This document shows, in pieces, positions 9,483 through 19,276 of a stretch of 64,000 nucleotides of DNA. Numbering within the stretch: position 1 is the stretch's first letter; every line of letters begins with the position of its first letter. The position numbers and the translations under genes were made by a program. The stretch lies in the NCBI RefSeq assembly GCF_963576615.1, contig NC_088710.1:5560001-5624000 (forward strand), in the 5' to 3' direction. The stretch is from Watersipora subatra (lineage: Eukaryota; Bryozoa; Gymnolaemata; Cheilostomatida; Watersiporidae). Below the pieces are notes generated by a model. That model did no database searches and was not told where the DNA came from. It worked only from the letters and a program-made list of their open reading frames with translations.

Positions 9483-10460
9483 ATGGAGGATAACACACCT
9501 GTAGCACCGTATGCGACAAACTTAAATGATGCAGAGGCTGGGATGCCTGCTCAGGAGGATGTAGCCATGCGGCGCCCAGCCATGCGCCCTCAAAATGATG
9601 ACATGAGGCATATGATGAATGAAGTCAGAGGCATGACTGAATTAGTGCGTACCAGGCATGCCCCGGCAATTGCTCCACCTGTTTTTGATGGCTCTACTGA
9701 TGTGGAAGATTTTCTGGAGCTATTTGAGAACATAGCCATGCATAATGGCTGGTCTGTTGGGGAAATGGCTATTCGTCTCCGTCTGTCAGTGATGGGCTCA
9801 GCCGGTATAACTTTACATGGGAGTAACTACTTAGAGTTGAGGGACAGACTAGTGGCCAACCACTCTATTAGCATGGAAAAGGCAATGGCTGTGCTTAAAA
9901 CGCTGCGGCTGAGGCCGGGGGATAATGTATTCTCTTTCTCAGACAAACTTTGTAAACTCGTTAGTAAGGCATTCCCTGAAATGGAACGTGAGTCGGTGGA
10001 CCGACATGCCATGAGGGAGTTAATTGCTATGCTACCTCCAAGCTCTCAAGCAGCTTGGCTGTTTAAAGCGCAACCACCTCATAGTTTGGAAGAGGCTGTC
10101 CGTAGGATTCATCAAACTAATCCAAGCGTTGAGCGAAAGATAAATCAACTGGATGCGACTGAGTCATCGTCGAACCTTTCTGACAAAATGATGGCCATGA
10201 TGCAGGGCACACAGGCCAGCATGCAAACCCTAGTGCAGCAACTTGCAGAGGGACAGAAGCAAATTGCTGAAGGGCAAAAGCAGATGCTGGAAATGTTGGT
10301 ACAACAAAGGCAGCGACGTGGGCCCCCTAATAATCGTTCAGAGCCTGATAATAGGAAGTGCTACACTTGCCAGAAGATTGGTCATATTGCTCGGAATTGT
10401 CCTACCAAAAGCTCCAACAAGGCTTCAATAGAGGGAAACTCCAAGGTCCAGGGGTCATAG
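9483..10460 (+). CDS. gag: Gypsy Gag polyprotein
   Basis: 325 codons from ATG 9483, the first ATG after the primer site. The protein has a retrotransposon Gag core (residues about 60-215, with the FDGSTDVEDFLELFE start typical of metazoan Gypsy Gag), a Gln-rich coiled segment around residues 240-275 with repeats of EGQKQ, and one CCHC zinc knuckle C-x2-C-x4-H-x4-C (CYTCQKIGHIARNC, about residues 296-309) for RNA packaging. It ends seven codons after the slippery heptamer at 10433-10439, so Gag is the product of ribosomes that do not shift and Gag-Pol of those that do. The frame is intact. Confidence 0.93.
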   Translation: MEDNTPVAPYATNLNDAEAGMPAQEDVAMRRPAMRPQNDDMRHMMNEVRGMTELVRTRHAPAIAPPVFDGSTDVEDFLELFENIAMHNGWSVGEMAIRLRLSVMGSAGITLHGSNYLELRDRLVANHSISMEKAMAVLKTLRLRPGDNVFSFSDKLCKLVSKAFPEMERESVDRHAMRELIAMLPPSSQAAWLFKAQPPHSLEEAVRRIHQTNPSVERKINQLDATESSSNLSDKMMAMMQGTQASMQTLVQQLAEGQKQIAEGQKQMLEMLVQQRQRRGPPNNRSEPDNRKCYTCQKIGHIARNCPTKSSNKASIEGNSKVQGS

Positions 10461-10478
10461 GCCCAGAGCCCCCTGGAC
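10433..10478 (+). promoter_or_regulatory. Programmed -1 ribosomal frameshift signal (gag-pol)
   Basis: The slippery heptamer GGGAAAC is at 10433-10439 in the correct zero-frame register (G GGA AAC). A 6-base spacer follows, then a perfect 9-bp stem: GTCCAGGGG at 10446-10454 pairs with CCCCTGGAC at 10470-10478 around a 15-base loop holding the gag stop. Pol lies in the -1 frame and is open through this point. Site, spacing and stem all fit the known architecture of -1 frameshift signals. Confidence 0.9.
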
Positions 10479-13400
10479 AGATACCTTTAAACCTGGGCAA
10501 ATGCCAATTACATGGAGGCCATATGACCACTGCTTATTATGTGCCTGTCACTATAGATCAGGGAAAGAACGTTATGCTGTTGGACAGCGGGTGCACCCAG
10601 TCCGCCTTTCCACTTAAAGAGTTCCAAAAACTTTCGGCCCAGAGCTGCACCAAACTCCAGCCCGTACTCGGGCAAGGTATTTTGGCAGATGGTACCGAGA
10701 TTCAACTGCAGGGCTTAAGCTATATACAGTTTCAGTTGGGAACTCAGAAGATAAGTCACCAGTTTGTCATAGCGGATATCGACAATGCTATTCTGCTTGG
10801 ATTGGACTTCTTCGAGCACCATCAGTGCCTTTTAGATTTTCAAAATGCTCAGCTGAAGATCAGAGATTCAGCGGTCAGGTGCTGTGACAGCCAGGGAAAC
10901 CTATTGAAAGTGAATGTTCAGGTCCGCCAGGACACAGTGTTGCCTCCCCGCACAGAGAAGTTTAGCATGGCCCGGCTTAGCACTAAGTGGGTTCAAGGGA
11001 CTGCTTGCATTGAATCAGCCGATAGGGTTCCAGGGGTGCTTGTCGCCACCACTGTTCAAGATCCTGATGAGCAACAAGTTCACCTGAGACTGATGAATTA
11101 CACAGATCGGGAAATACGAATTCCAGCGGGGAAAATAGTGGCTACGTGTATGGCTGCTAATCTAACTAGACCGGCCCCTACAGAATCAGCTAGCCGTTGC
11201 CAGCTGCCTGAACACCTCAAGACGCTAGTAGAAGAGAGTTGTCAAGGGTTTAGCCTTGAGGAGAAGCAGAAAGTTCAGGCGCTGATAACAGAGCATCAGA
11301 GTGCGTTCAGTAGCTCCCAATATGACTTAGGCAAGACTAATGTGATTAAACATGGTATTCCGCTAGTGCCAGGAGCAAAACCCCTAAAACAGCGACCGTA
11401 TCGACATGGGACGGCTCAGGAAGCCGAGATAGAAAATCAAGTCAAGGAATTGCAAGGGCAGGGCCTGATCCGGGAAGGGCATGGTGCCTGGAGCTCCCCA
11501 GTGGTGTTAGTGCAAAAAAAGGACGGGAGCTGGCGATTTTGCGTTGACTACCGTAAGCTTAATGAGGTCACTCACAAGGATGCCTACCCGCTACCCCGAA
11601 TAGATGACACCCTTGATGCTTTGGGGGGCAGCCGTCTTTTCAGCACCCTGGACCTCACTAGCGGCTACTGGCAAGTCGAAATGGAAGATGATGCAAAGGA
11701 AAAGGCTGCCTTCGCCACACGATCAGGGTTATGGGAGTGGCAAGTCCTCCCATTCGGTTTGACCTCAGCTCCGTCTACCTTTGAAAGGCTGATGGAGACT
11801 GTATTAAGAGGATTGCATTGGAAGACACTATTAATCTACCTTGATGACATTATTGTGTTCTCCAAGGATTTAGATAGCCATTTGGAGCGTCTAAAGGAGG
11901 TATTTGTAAGGCTACAAGAAGCTGGGCTGAAGCTAAAGCCCGCAAAGTGCAGATTGTTTGCTGATAGAGTCCACTACCTAGGGCATGTAGTAAGTGCTAG
12001 CGGGGTGGAGACTGAAGAGAGCAAGGTTTCTGCTGTAAAGGAATGGCCAGTACCTCGTCACAAAAAGGACGTGAGGGCTTTTTTAGGCACTTGCGGATAT
12101 TATCGAAGGTTTATCCACAATTACTCTGACATCAGCCGACCATTGAGCCAGCTCAGTTCGAAACATGCAAGGTTTGAATGGACAGAGAAATGTAAGCTGG
12201 CGTTCCAAGAGCTTAAGGAGAGACTCACCTCTGCACCCATCCTTGCTTACCCGAACCATTCACTGCCCTTTCTCTTGGACACAGATGCCAGTGGAGTTGG
12301 CACTGGAGCAGTACTGTCACAAATCCAAGATGGCCACGAGCGAGTCATTGCCTATTTTTCTAAAATGTATACTAAAGAACAAAGGAACTACTGTGTCACG
12401 CGTCAGGAGCTTCTGGCCATCATTAACGCTGTGAAGCATTTTCGTCCTCTTTTGTTTGGAAGGGAATTCACCATTCGTACCGACCATGCCTCACTACCCT
12501 GGCTTCTCCGGATGCCCAATCCTGCAGGTCAGCTAGCACGGTGGCTGGAGATATTGACAGAGTATAACTTCCAACTGCTGCACCGCAAAGGTCTGAAACA
12601 CTGCAATGCCGATGGACTCAGCCGGCAGGTCTGCCATGATTGCCAGCAGTGCCAAAGAATGTTCCCCGATCAGAAATCGATGATACGACAACTACAAGTT
12701 GATAGCCAACCTTTGGATTGTTCCACAGCTGCGTGTGCTACTCAGGGGAAGATTGATGTCGTTGATATTGCTCTGGCGCAGAAGGTAGATGAGCAAATCA
12801 AAGAGGTTTATCAGGCTGTGAAGGAACAGGCTACCATTTCTGGTAGAGAGCTTGGTTGGCATGCACACAAGCTGCTCAGACTTTGGGAGCATTTGAGATT
12901 GACTGAGGAGGGTGTGCTACAGGTAAATCTGCCTCAGAGGAGCTCGCGGATGTGGAGGACAGTCTGCCCTATGAGCATGAGGGCTGAAGTTATACAGGCC
13001 ACTCATGCAGAAGCTCATCTAGGTTTCAACAAAACATTGGCGGTAGTGCGCCAAAGGTGGTATTGGCCAGGCATGACAAGTCAAGTGAGGCAGTGGATCC
13101 AAGCCTGCCTACCATGTCAGAAGTCCAAGCCTGCCTCTCATAAGAGCCACAATACCAGGAACAAACTCTGGGCAGGAAGACCCTGGCAGATTATCGCTGT
13201 AGACCTGTGTGGTCCGCTACCGGAGACTACACGAGGGAATACAGAAATTTTGGTGCTGGCTGATCACTTTACGAGATGGTATGATGCTATCCCCATTCCC
13301 GATGGACAGGCCAGCACAGTGGCTCGTGTGTTGGATGAGCGGATCTTTAGCTATTTTGGCATACCAGAAATCATCCACACAGACCAGGGATCACAGTTCC

Positions 13401-14464
13401 AATCGGAGTTGCTTGCTGAATGTTGTAAGCTGTGGAATTGTGACAAGACACAGTCCGCTCCATACCACCCTCAAGGAAACTCGGTGGTCGAGAGGTTGAA
13501 CCGAACAATGGGAAACTCTCTGAGAGCTATGCTCACCGAGTCAGAACACTTAGAATGGGATCAACTGGTTCCCCAGATTATGCGTGCAGTGCGCGCCACC
13601 CCCCATTCGAGTACTGGTGAGACTCCAAACTACCTCATGCTCGGTAGAGAAACACGCCTGCCCCATGATCTACTCCTCAACTATCCGACTGGTGTAGACT
13701 GCTCTGAAAATGAGTACGCAGTTCGTCTGCAGAATGATCTACAGACAGTGCATGAGAGACTACGACAGCAACAATTCCGTGCCCCTAGAACTGATGACAG
13801 TGAAGAAGAATCTAAGTTTGTGACTGGCGACAGAGTCTGGCTCAAGTCATACTTTAAAGGAAAGGGTCGGGGAGCCAAGTTACAGCCGAAATATGTTGGG
13901 CCCTATTCCATAACTAAGGTACTCCCATTCCAGACCTACCAGATGGAGCGAAGAGGCAAACTGACAGTTCAGCACGAGGGCAGGATTAAGCTTTATCGAG
14001 GAGACTTGAATGAGCCGGTGTCTGGATCAGTGCAAGACAAACAGGATCCTCTCCCAGAGGAGAATAACCCTCCAGTAACGGTAGAAGAGAGGGCAACTTT
14101 GGCTGCACGGCGTTCTGGCCGGAATGTCAAACAGCCTGCACATCTCTCTGATTATTGGCTAAATCGGATGAAGCGTGTTTCGCTCCCAGATAGACCAATT
14201 CTGGGACAGAATTCTGTCTTAGGAGGGGACAGTGTAATAAAAATGGATGATAAGTACGACACTGAGTTTCTGCCATTGTCGACGCAGAACAAAACCCTTG
14301 AAATGGAAATGGTGGCCCTGAGAAGGGCTGAGGTGGTTGGTGAGACTACTGGCACTCAGAAATCGATTTTGACTGGTGAGTCCAGTAGCCCGAGAGGGTC
14401 ACTGTCGTCCCCGATAGGATCTACCGATGGGCGAATGGTCTTGGACCCCACTTCATGCTTGTAA
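10433..14464 (+). CDS. pol: Gypsy Pol polyprotein (protease, reverse transcriptase, RNase H, integrase)
   Basis: About 1343 codons in the -1 frame relative to gag, made as a Gag-Pol fusion of about 1660 residues. In order: aspartic protease with DSG (about 10580); reverse transcriptase with LDLTSGYWQ and the YLDD catalytic box at 11837-11848; RNase H with DTDASG near 12280; integrase zinc finger H-x-H-type HAEAHLGF and CLPCQ (about 13000-13120); integrase core with VDLCGP (13199), HTDQGSQF (13376) and the Glu in SVVERLNR (13483); then a GPY/F-type module (KYVGPYSITKVLPF, about 13890). All three integrase acidic residues and both Asp of YLDD are present. The last 76 codons are read from the 3' LTR. 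I cannot assign the exact lineage. Confidence 0.93.
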   Translation, partial: GKLQGPGVIGPEPPGQIPLNLGKCQLHGGHMTTAYYVPVTIDQGKNVMLLDSGCTQSAFPLKEFQKLSAQSCTKLQPVLGQGILADGTEIQLQGLSYIQFQLGTQKISHQFVIADIDNAILLGLDFFEHHQCLLDFQNAQLKIRDSAVRCCDSQGNLLKVNVQVRQDTVLPPRTEKFSMARLSTKWVQGTACIESADRVPGVLVATTVQDPDEQQVHLRLMNYTDREIRIPAGKIVATCMAANLTRPAPTESASRCQLPEHLKTLVEESCQGFSLEEKQKVQALITEHQSAFSSSQYDLGKTNVIKHGIPLVPGAKPLKQRPYRHGTAQEAEIENQVKELQGQGLIREGHGAWSSPVVLVQKKDGSWRFCVDYRKLNEVTHKDAYPLPRIDDTLDALGGSRLFSTLDLTSGYWQVEMEDDAKEKAAFATRSGLWEWQVLPFGLTSAPSTFERLMETVLRGLHWKTLLIYLDDIIVFSKDLDSHLERLKEVFVRLQEAGLKLKPAKCRLFADRVHYLGHVVSASGVETEESKVSAVKEWPVPRHKKDVRAFLGTCGYYRRFIHNYSDISRPLSQLSSKHARFEWTEKCKLAFQELKERLTSAPILAYPNHSLPFLLDTDASGVGTGAVLSQIQDGHERVIAYFSKMYTKEQRNYCVTRQELLAIINAVKHFRPLLFGREFTIRTDHASLPWLLRMPNPAGQLARWLEILTEYNFQLLHRKGLKHCNADGLSRQVCHDCQQCQRMFPDQKSMIRQLQVDSQPLDCSTAACATQGKIDVVDIALAQKVDEQIKEVYQAVKEQATISGRELGWHAHKLLRLWEHLRLTEEGVLQVNLPQRSSRMWRTVCPMSMRAEVIQATHAEAHLGFNKTLAVVRQRWYWPGMTSQVRQWIQACLPCQKSKPASHKSHNTRNKLWAGRPWQIIAVDLCGPLPETTRGNTEILVLADHFTRWYDAIPIPDGQASTVARVLDERIFSYFGIPEIIHTDQGSQFQSELLAECCKLWNCDKTQSAPYHPQGNSVVERLNRTMGNSLRAMLTESEHLEWDQLVPQIMRAVRATPHSSTGETPNYLMLGRETRLPHDLLLNYPTGVDCSENEYAVRLQNDLQTVHERLRQQQFRAPRTDDSEEESKFVTGDRVWLKSYFKGKGRGAKLQPKYVGPYSITKVLPFQTYQMERRGKLTVQHEGRIKLYRGDLNEPVSGSVQDKQDPLPEENNPPVTVEERATLAARRSGRNVKQPAHLSDYWLNRMKRVSLPDRPILGQNSVLGGDSVIKMDDKYDTEFLPLSTQNKTLEMEMVALRRAEVVGETTGTQKSILTGESSSPRGSLSSPIGSTDGRMVLDPTSCL
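14221..14232 (+). other. Gypsy polypurine tract
   Basis: AGGAGGGGACAG directly precedes the 3' LTR, still inside the pol coding frame. It is the expected plus-strand primer site. Confidence 0.85.
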
Positions 14465-15726
14465 AAGCGAATGAGCTGTCAATCAGTGTGTACCCGTAAT
14501 TGTAGACGTCATAATGCGCAAGAGTTGATGACGTCTTTTCTAAGCCTATAATCCGGCAGCTTCAAATTGCTAACTCAACGGATCTATATTACGCTCATCG
14601 CAATTCAGACAAATTTGAATAGTCATTTATAAGGCGCACGCTTAACACTTGTTCAATGTAGAGTGTATGTATGTGTGATACTAGCAATTTTTTTTATGTT
14701 AACCATTTATTACCATATTGTTCTAAGATTTGCATGTTACTATACAAACACACAAAAAATTATTAATACTCGTATTGCGTGATTAGTTAGTGACAAATGT
14801 TATCGTTTTTGTATTCGAAATATGTTATTGTGGAATTGGTTGACCTGATTACTGTGCAGCCAATCAATTTGTGGATTTTTCTTGGGATTGCTATATAACC
14901 TGCCGGTTTGATCATTGTTGGTGTGTTACTGCTTGGTACTGAGAGATATAACACCAATAAAGATACTGCGTTCTTTATAATAAGCTCTGTTTGATTTTCA
15001 AAAGCAAATAGGGTATAAAATTCTTGTCACTGTTTCTGCCTTTAGCATTGTGATATTAGCCAGCGTATCATAGCTGCTTTCACTATAAATGCTATTGACC
15101 GAACATCAAGAATTATTGCGCTTGGCTTGCTAGGGTGTAACAATTGAGAGAAGTCGCCATTGAGTCTGTTTATCGGCTCACTCCCGAGTCTGTTTATCGG
15201 CTCACCCACGAGTCTGTTTATCGGCTCACCCCCGAGTCTGTTTATCGGCTCACCATCGAGTCTGTTTATCGGCTCACCATCGAGTCTGTTTATCGGCTCA
15301 CCCACGAGTCTGTTTATCGGCTCGCCATCGAGTCTGTTTATCGGCTCACCATTGAGTCTGTTTATCGGCTCACCATCGAGTCTGCTTATCGGCTCACCAT
15401 CGAGTCTGTTTATCGGCTCGCCCTCGAGTCTGTTTATCGGCTCCCCCACGAGTCTGTTTATCGGCTCACCCCCGAGTCTGTTTATCGGCTCGCCATCGAG
15501 TCTGTTTATCGGCTCACTTCCGAGTCTGTTTATCGGCTCACCCACGAGTCTGTTTATCGGCTCGCCATCGAGTCTGTTTATCGGCTCGCCATCGAGTCTG
15601 TTTATCGGCTCACCCACGAGTCTGTTTATCGACTCGCCCACGAGTCTGTTCATCAACTCATGGAGTTTGCGTGAACTCGCTCTTGAGTTGGGAGTTGGCT
15701 ATCCTCAACGACCAGAATTTACTTCA
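14233..15726 (+). repeat. Gypsy 3' LTR (1494 bp)
   Basis: The same sequence as 7944-9438 with one T fewer in the homopolymer near 14688. The 24-bp array (about 15161-15666) has the same order of unit variants. It codes for the final 76 residues of Pol before the stop at 14462-14464 and carries the polyadenylation signal at 14956-14961. AACG follows at 15727-15730. Confidence 0.94.
15161..15666 (+). repeat. 24-bp minisatellite in U5, 21 units (3' LTR)
   Basis: The unit order and variants, including the single CTT-for-TTT change in unit 10 and the degenerate last units, are the same as in the 5' LTR. The array was therefore copied as a block at the last transposition and has not changed since. 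Confidence 0.92.
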
Positions 15727-15730
15727 AACG

Positions 15731-16570
15731 CAACCAACTTTCAAATTGTGTATAGTACACAGTAGCTTGCCATTTTACTTCTAATTTTGCATTTCAGAGT
15801 TATAATAAACATATTTCTTTATTGTTGTTGAATTACATACATTACAGTAAATTAGGCCTACAGCTTTATAACACTTTAATAACAGCTTTTATTTTGCTGC
15901 AGTTTGCAGAAATCTTCGAGACGCATGAACGCTCATAGGTTTTCTATTATTGCTGTATTACTATATTAACAATATTGGTTATTTTAATAATATCAGTGCA
16001 TTTTACTTATAATATTGGCCAACATTGCATTTCTCCTATTGCAAGGGAGAGATATAAACGTGTAATATTTTCCTTTCATTGTTGTTGTTTGTCATGACCA
16101 AACACTTTTTAAATAAATTTTCTAAAAACCTATATAAATACCACTTCTCGATATTGCTACCTATTACGTTTTGAAATGTAATCAAAATTGTGTATTGTTT
16201 TTTCTATTATTACTATATTAATAAAATTGATTATTCTAAGAATATCAGTGCATTTTACTTCTAATATTGGCCAATATTGCATTTCTCCTATTGCAGGGGG
16301 AAAATATAAACATCTTTTCCATTCATTATTGCTTATTGTTGTATATAATAACAACCACACCCAGTACATTACAGCTACCATTGCAGTTATCCTATTGCAC
16401 TGCAGAGCCATTTGATTGCTAATGTTGCATTTCTCAACCATCAGTACCCTTTATTTTTTTGCCAGTATCTCTGGCCATCTCTTTGGTCGTGGGCTGTATG
16501 ACAGTGGAATTTCTAGTACTATTGTTATTACTACTGTTGCTAACTAACTACTACAGTTTCATTTTAATTT
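15731..16570. repeat. P-element interior with diverged 255-bp direct repeat
   Basis: No gene. Two copies of an AT-rich block about 255 bases apart: ATCAGTGCATTTTACTT...TTGGCCAA...TTGCATTTCTCCTATTGCA at about 15990-16055 and 16243-16312, with similar flanks (TTTCTATTATT on the left, AATATAAAC or GATATAAACG on the right). It is probably an old tandem duplication of P-element intron sequence. Confidence 0.55.
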
Positions 16571-16574
16571 TTAG

Positions 16575-16733
16575 ACTTCCAAACAAAGTAACTGAGAACT
16601 CTTGTTATTTACAATGGTATCGCAACCGCAGAAGAGTGAATAAGCCTGATCCTTGGGCACTTATCTGCAACGAACATTTCAATGATCCATGTTTTGACAA
16701 CAGGTTAAAACGTTCGGCTGAAGTCATTTAAAG
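16575..16733 (+). pseudogene. THAP domain exon (C-terminal half) of a P-type transposase
   Basis: A candidate exon after an acceptor (TTTTTAG) at 16574. It reads LPNKVTENSCYLQWYRNRRR, then NKPDPWALICNEHFNDPCFD, which fits the second half of a THAP zinc finger: a P near the start, W of the helix, then C-x2-H (CNEH) followed by F and a second hydrophobic pair. THAP domains bind the transposon's own DNA ends. The frame meets a stop (TAA at 16730-16732) just before a possible donor (AAG|GTAATA at 16733), so the exon is broken. The first half, with its C-x-C motif, is not found immediately upstream; degraded candidates lie at 255-392, 1005-1142 and 17238-17330. Confidence 0.72.
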
Positions 16734-17099
16734 GTAATATTTTTCAATGTTGAATGATGCTTTTCAATGATTGAATGTAAAACCATATTGTCAAGCACAG
16801 TGCTGCAAGGTTGTTCAACTTAAAGTAGACATATCTAAAAAAAATTTAGAAACTTCAAACAGCACGCAAAACAGTGACAGCTGCCACAGCAAATGCTTAT
16901 GAATATGTCTGCAGCATAGCAACTGTGTGATCTGTTCTCTGTGATTCTTCATCTTCGTTTCTGGGATTTCATGTCCAACGCATAAATTATGCTGTCCTTT
17001 TTGTCGTGTGTTAACTGTGTAAATGTTTTTTCATTTCCTAATTGTTGTAATAAAACTACAGAATACCCCTGCAAATCATAAATTCTAAATTGATAGCAA

Positions 17100-17237
17100 T
17101 AACTTGCAATTTAGAACACAAAACATCTGTTTCAAACAGAAAAAATCAAAAAATCGATTTAAATAAAAAAAACAAAATAAATCAATAGAAATCGAATTTT
17201 TTGATTTAAAAAAAATCATCGATTTTTAACAACCCTG
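17100..17237 (-). mobile_element. Terminus of a hAT-like element (remnant)
   Basis: On the minus strand it starts CAGGGTTGTTAAAAATCGAT and continues as repeated ATTTAAATCGA-like subterminal sequence. A CAGGG start and AT-rich subterminal repeats suit hAT elements. It lies directly against the THAP-like copy at 17238. The other end and an 8-bp duplication were not found, so it is truncated or rearranged. Confidence 0.5.
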
Positions 17238-17330
17238 CCTACAACACAACAGAGTAAAACATGGTGAATCTTTTGATACCAAATAACTGTAATGTGAATT
17301 TTGTTGCAAGTCAACCTTTAAGCTTTATGC
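17238..17330 (-). repeat. P/THAP-like fragment, copy 3
   Basis: Closely similar to 1063-1135 in the same orientation (CCTACAACACAAC then AGAGTAAAACATGGTGAATC), truncated at 17238 by the hAT-like terminus, so the zinc-finger codons are cut off. Its orientation is opposite to the transposase exons around it. Confidence 0.55.
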
Positions 17331-17528
17331 CTAAGATGGTTGTGAATGACTTCCAGTGAAAATTGCCACATTTTCATTTTACATAGCGATATGGTAGCAT
17401 TTTGAGCTGTTTTATTTTTGTTTATTTTGTTAGTTGTATTGTTGTATATTAAGGGTACTATGTTTATGTGAATAAGACATTCATTTTTGTTGATTTTATG
17501 TAATTGTTATAATTGATGCTTTTGTTTA

Positions 17529-18175
17529 GGTGGTTGGAATAATAATCCTACTGTTACTCAGTTTAAGGCTACCTTTCGCAAACTTATCAGCAAATGTGGT
17601 ACAAAATCAAATGCTAGTAAGACAGGTAATGTTACTGCTCAAAACGAGATTCTCATCATACAGACTACTCCAGAAGTTGATCAGTTTGTGGAACTCAATG
17701 ATTTCAGATGTCAAATTTCTTTTATAGGTAGCAGTATAGTCTATATAGCTGGCTACATTGTGCAAAAGCTAACTAAAGTGCTGTCGTGACATTGGCCGTC
17801 AATCGCTGGTTACCACTATGTCAAGTATCCAGTACCGACATCTCTATACTCTACTCAAGCTACGAAACAATGGAAGATTGGTGCGTCCATCAGATGGTGT
17901 CATCAGGATCCTGCTAGTTGCAGATCAATACTTTCGCATTAATACAAAGCCAGATCCACTCCATTGTGTGGTGTATTTTATCAGTAGTGTAAGATCTAGT
18001 AATGTGTTATGCTTTGGGAAACACCTTACGGATATTGCAGATGACATATCCAACCACTGCGTCATTGATGAAAAACCTTATTCAGTCGTTTTATGATCTC
18101 CGACAGCATCATTATGATAAAATCCTACACTCAAACTGCAAGGTGCATCTCTGTGGCATACAATACTAAAGTAGT
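17529..18175 (+). pseudogene. P-type transposase, C-terminal part (decayed)
   Basis: Starts after TTTAG at 17525-17529. The first frame reads GGWNNNPTVTQFKATFRKL and ends near IVYIAGYIVQKLTK with a stop at 17786; the reading then moves to the frame at 17818, with LLKLRNNGRLVRPSDGVIRI. The order GGxNxNPT-xxQFxxxxRKL, then (V/I)YIAGY(V/I)xxKL, then (G)xLVxPSxxVIxI is the conserved tail of P-element/THAP9 transposases. There is a stop and at least one frameshift, and the upstream catalytic region is not recognisable, so it is inactive. Confidence 0.82.
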
Positions 18176-19276
18176 ACTTTTTAAAGGCCAGTAACAATGT
18201 AATCACTGTAATATTCATCTGCAGCTGTTGTTTTTCTGTTATTCCTAACCTAATTTAGTTCTAAGAAACTCTGATGCACCTTGGCTCATTATCCAGTGCT
18301 ATACAAATCTCTTTTTACAGTTTCTGTAACGTGTATGTATAAGTTAAATCATCTGATTACACTAAATCCTGCATTTCCTTGTTTGCATTATTTTGATTAT
18401 CCTCTATTACAACTGTTTTTAATTTCCGTTTAGTTGTTGCAGTAGTTCATTCCATCTTTTACAGATACTGTATTATACATATCATACATTCATATGCTAT
18501 TATTGTTGAGTTATACTTTGGTGCTGCCATCTGTAATTTCTTATAGTTAAATGTCAATAAAATATGCAGGTTCAGTGAGATAATATTCGGTGTTTGAATC
18601 TACATGTATTGGCTGTATATCGAGTTGAATAGAAAACAGGAAGTTGATTATAATGATGATTGTAACAATTAATATAATTGGCCTATGCCGAAACTATTAG
18701 CAAGTAAAATGCAATGTAAGAATAATACATGCATGTAACAATGTATGAGATAGAATATAGCTAATTACTAATTTAGTTACGTGACATCGGTCCTGATTGA
18801 TACCTAACAATTATCACTTAAATCTTTAAAACAGTTTCTGTTTTGGCAGCATACCTATGTGTTGTTTTTATCGAAATACTTCATGTGCTAAGTTTTTCCA
18901 TATGCATTTATGCATATGTAATATAAATTTTAATATAATGGAACAGTTGTTATTTGCCTGAATGTATCATTTGCTGGGTTTATGCATCTGTAATACAACA
19001 GTTTGTATGAATAACATGGTCCACGAAAATCTATTTCACATCTACTTATCATTTGATATATCCCACTCCATATGTTATAAATAGGTTGTCTTCTATCAGG
19101 GCACTCTAAACGTTGTGTAGGAGGAGTTTTCATTAACACCCAGCTGGAAAATAACTATTCAACATGTACATTTCTGTCATTTTTCACTATTTGTTTACAA
19201 GCGGAACTAGCATTCGATTAGCTCTCCAATATGGCGCATACGTTACGTATCACTAGCAATGTAAAAGTCACGTGAT
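18176..19276. other. P-element right interior, no gene seen
   Basis: About 1.1 kb of AT-rich sequence between the transposase remnant and the right TIR. No frame longer than 70 codons makes sense. Restriction-size repeats or nested TIRs were not seen. Confidence 0.45.

Larger units (their letters stand above)
7944..15726 (+). mobile_element. Intact Gypsy-type (Ty3/Metaviridae) LTR retrotransposon
   Basis: LTRs are at 7944-9438 and 14233-15726, with a perfect 4-bp target duplication AACG at 7940-7943 and 15727-15730, a primer-binding site, gag, a -1 frameshift pol with protease, reverse transcriptase, RNase H and integrase in Gypsy order, and a purine tract. No stop or frameshift interrupts gag or pol. 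The LTRs start TG and end CA and differ by one T in a homopolymer (9 versus 8 Ts) in the regions compared. This is the youngest layer of the nest and may be active or only recently silenced. No envelope-like gene follows pol. Confidence 0.95.

Noticed and set aside
8754-9504. Long open frames on both strands with 8-residue repeats (ESVYRLTI, SLFIGSPS, EPINRLDG)
   Set aside because: They follow from a stop-free 24-bp minisatellite unit in the LTR leader. There is no start context or flanking domain, and they recur in the second LTR.
14465-15160. Envelope-like gene after pol
   Set aside because: The pol stop already lies inside the 3' LTR and there is no frame with a signal peptide or membrane anchor.
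16459-16574. Hydrophobic leucine-rich stretch (EFLVLLLLLLLLTNYY) just before the THAP exon
   Set aside because: It is intronic polypyrimidine sequence upstream of a splice acceptor, not a membrane segment.
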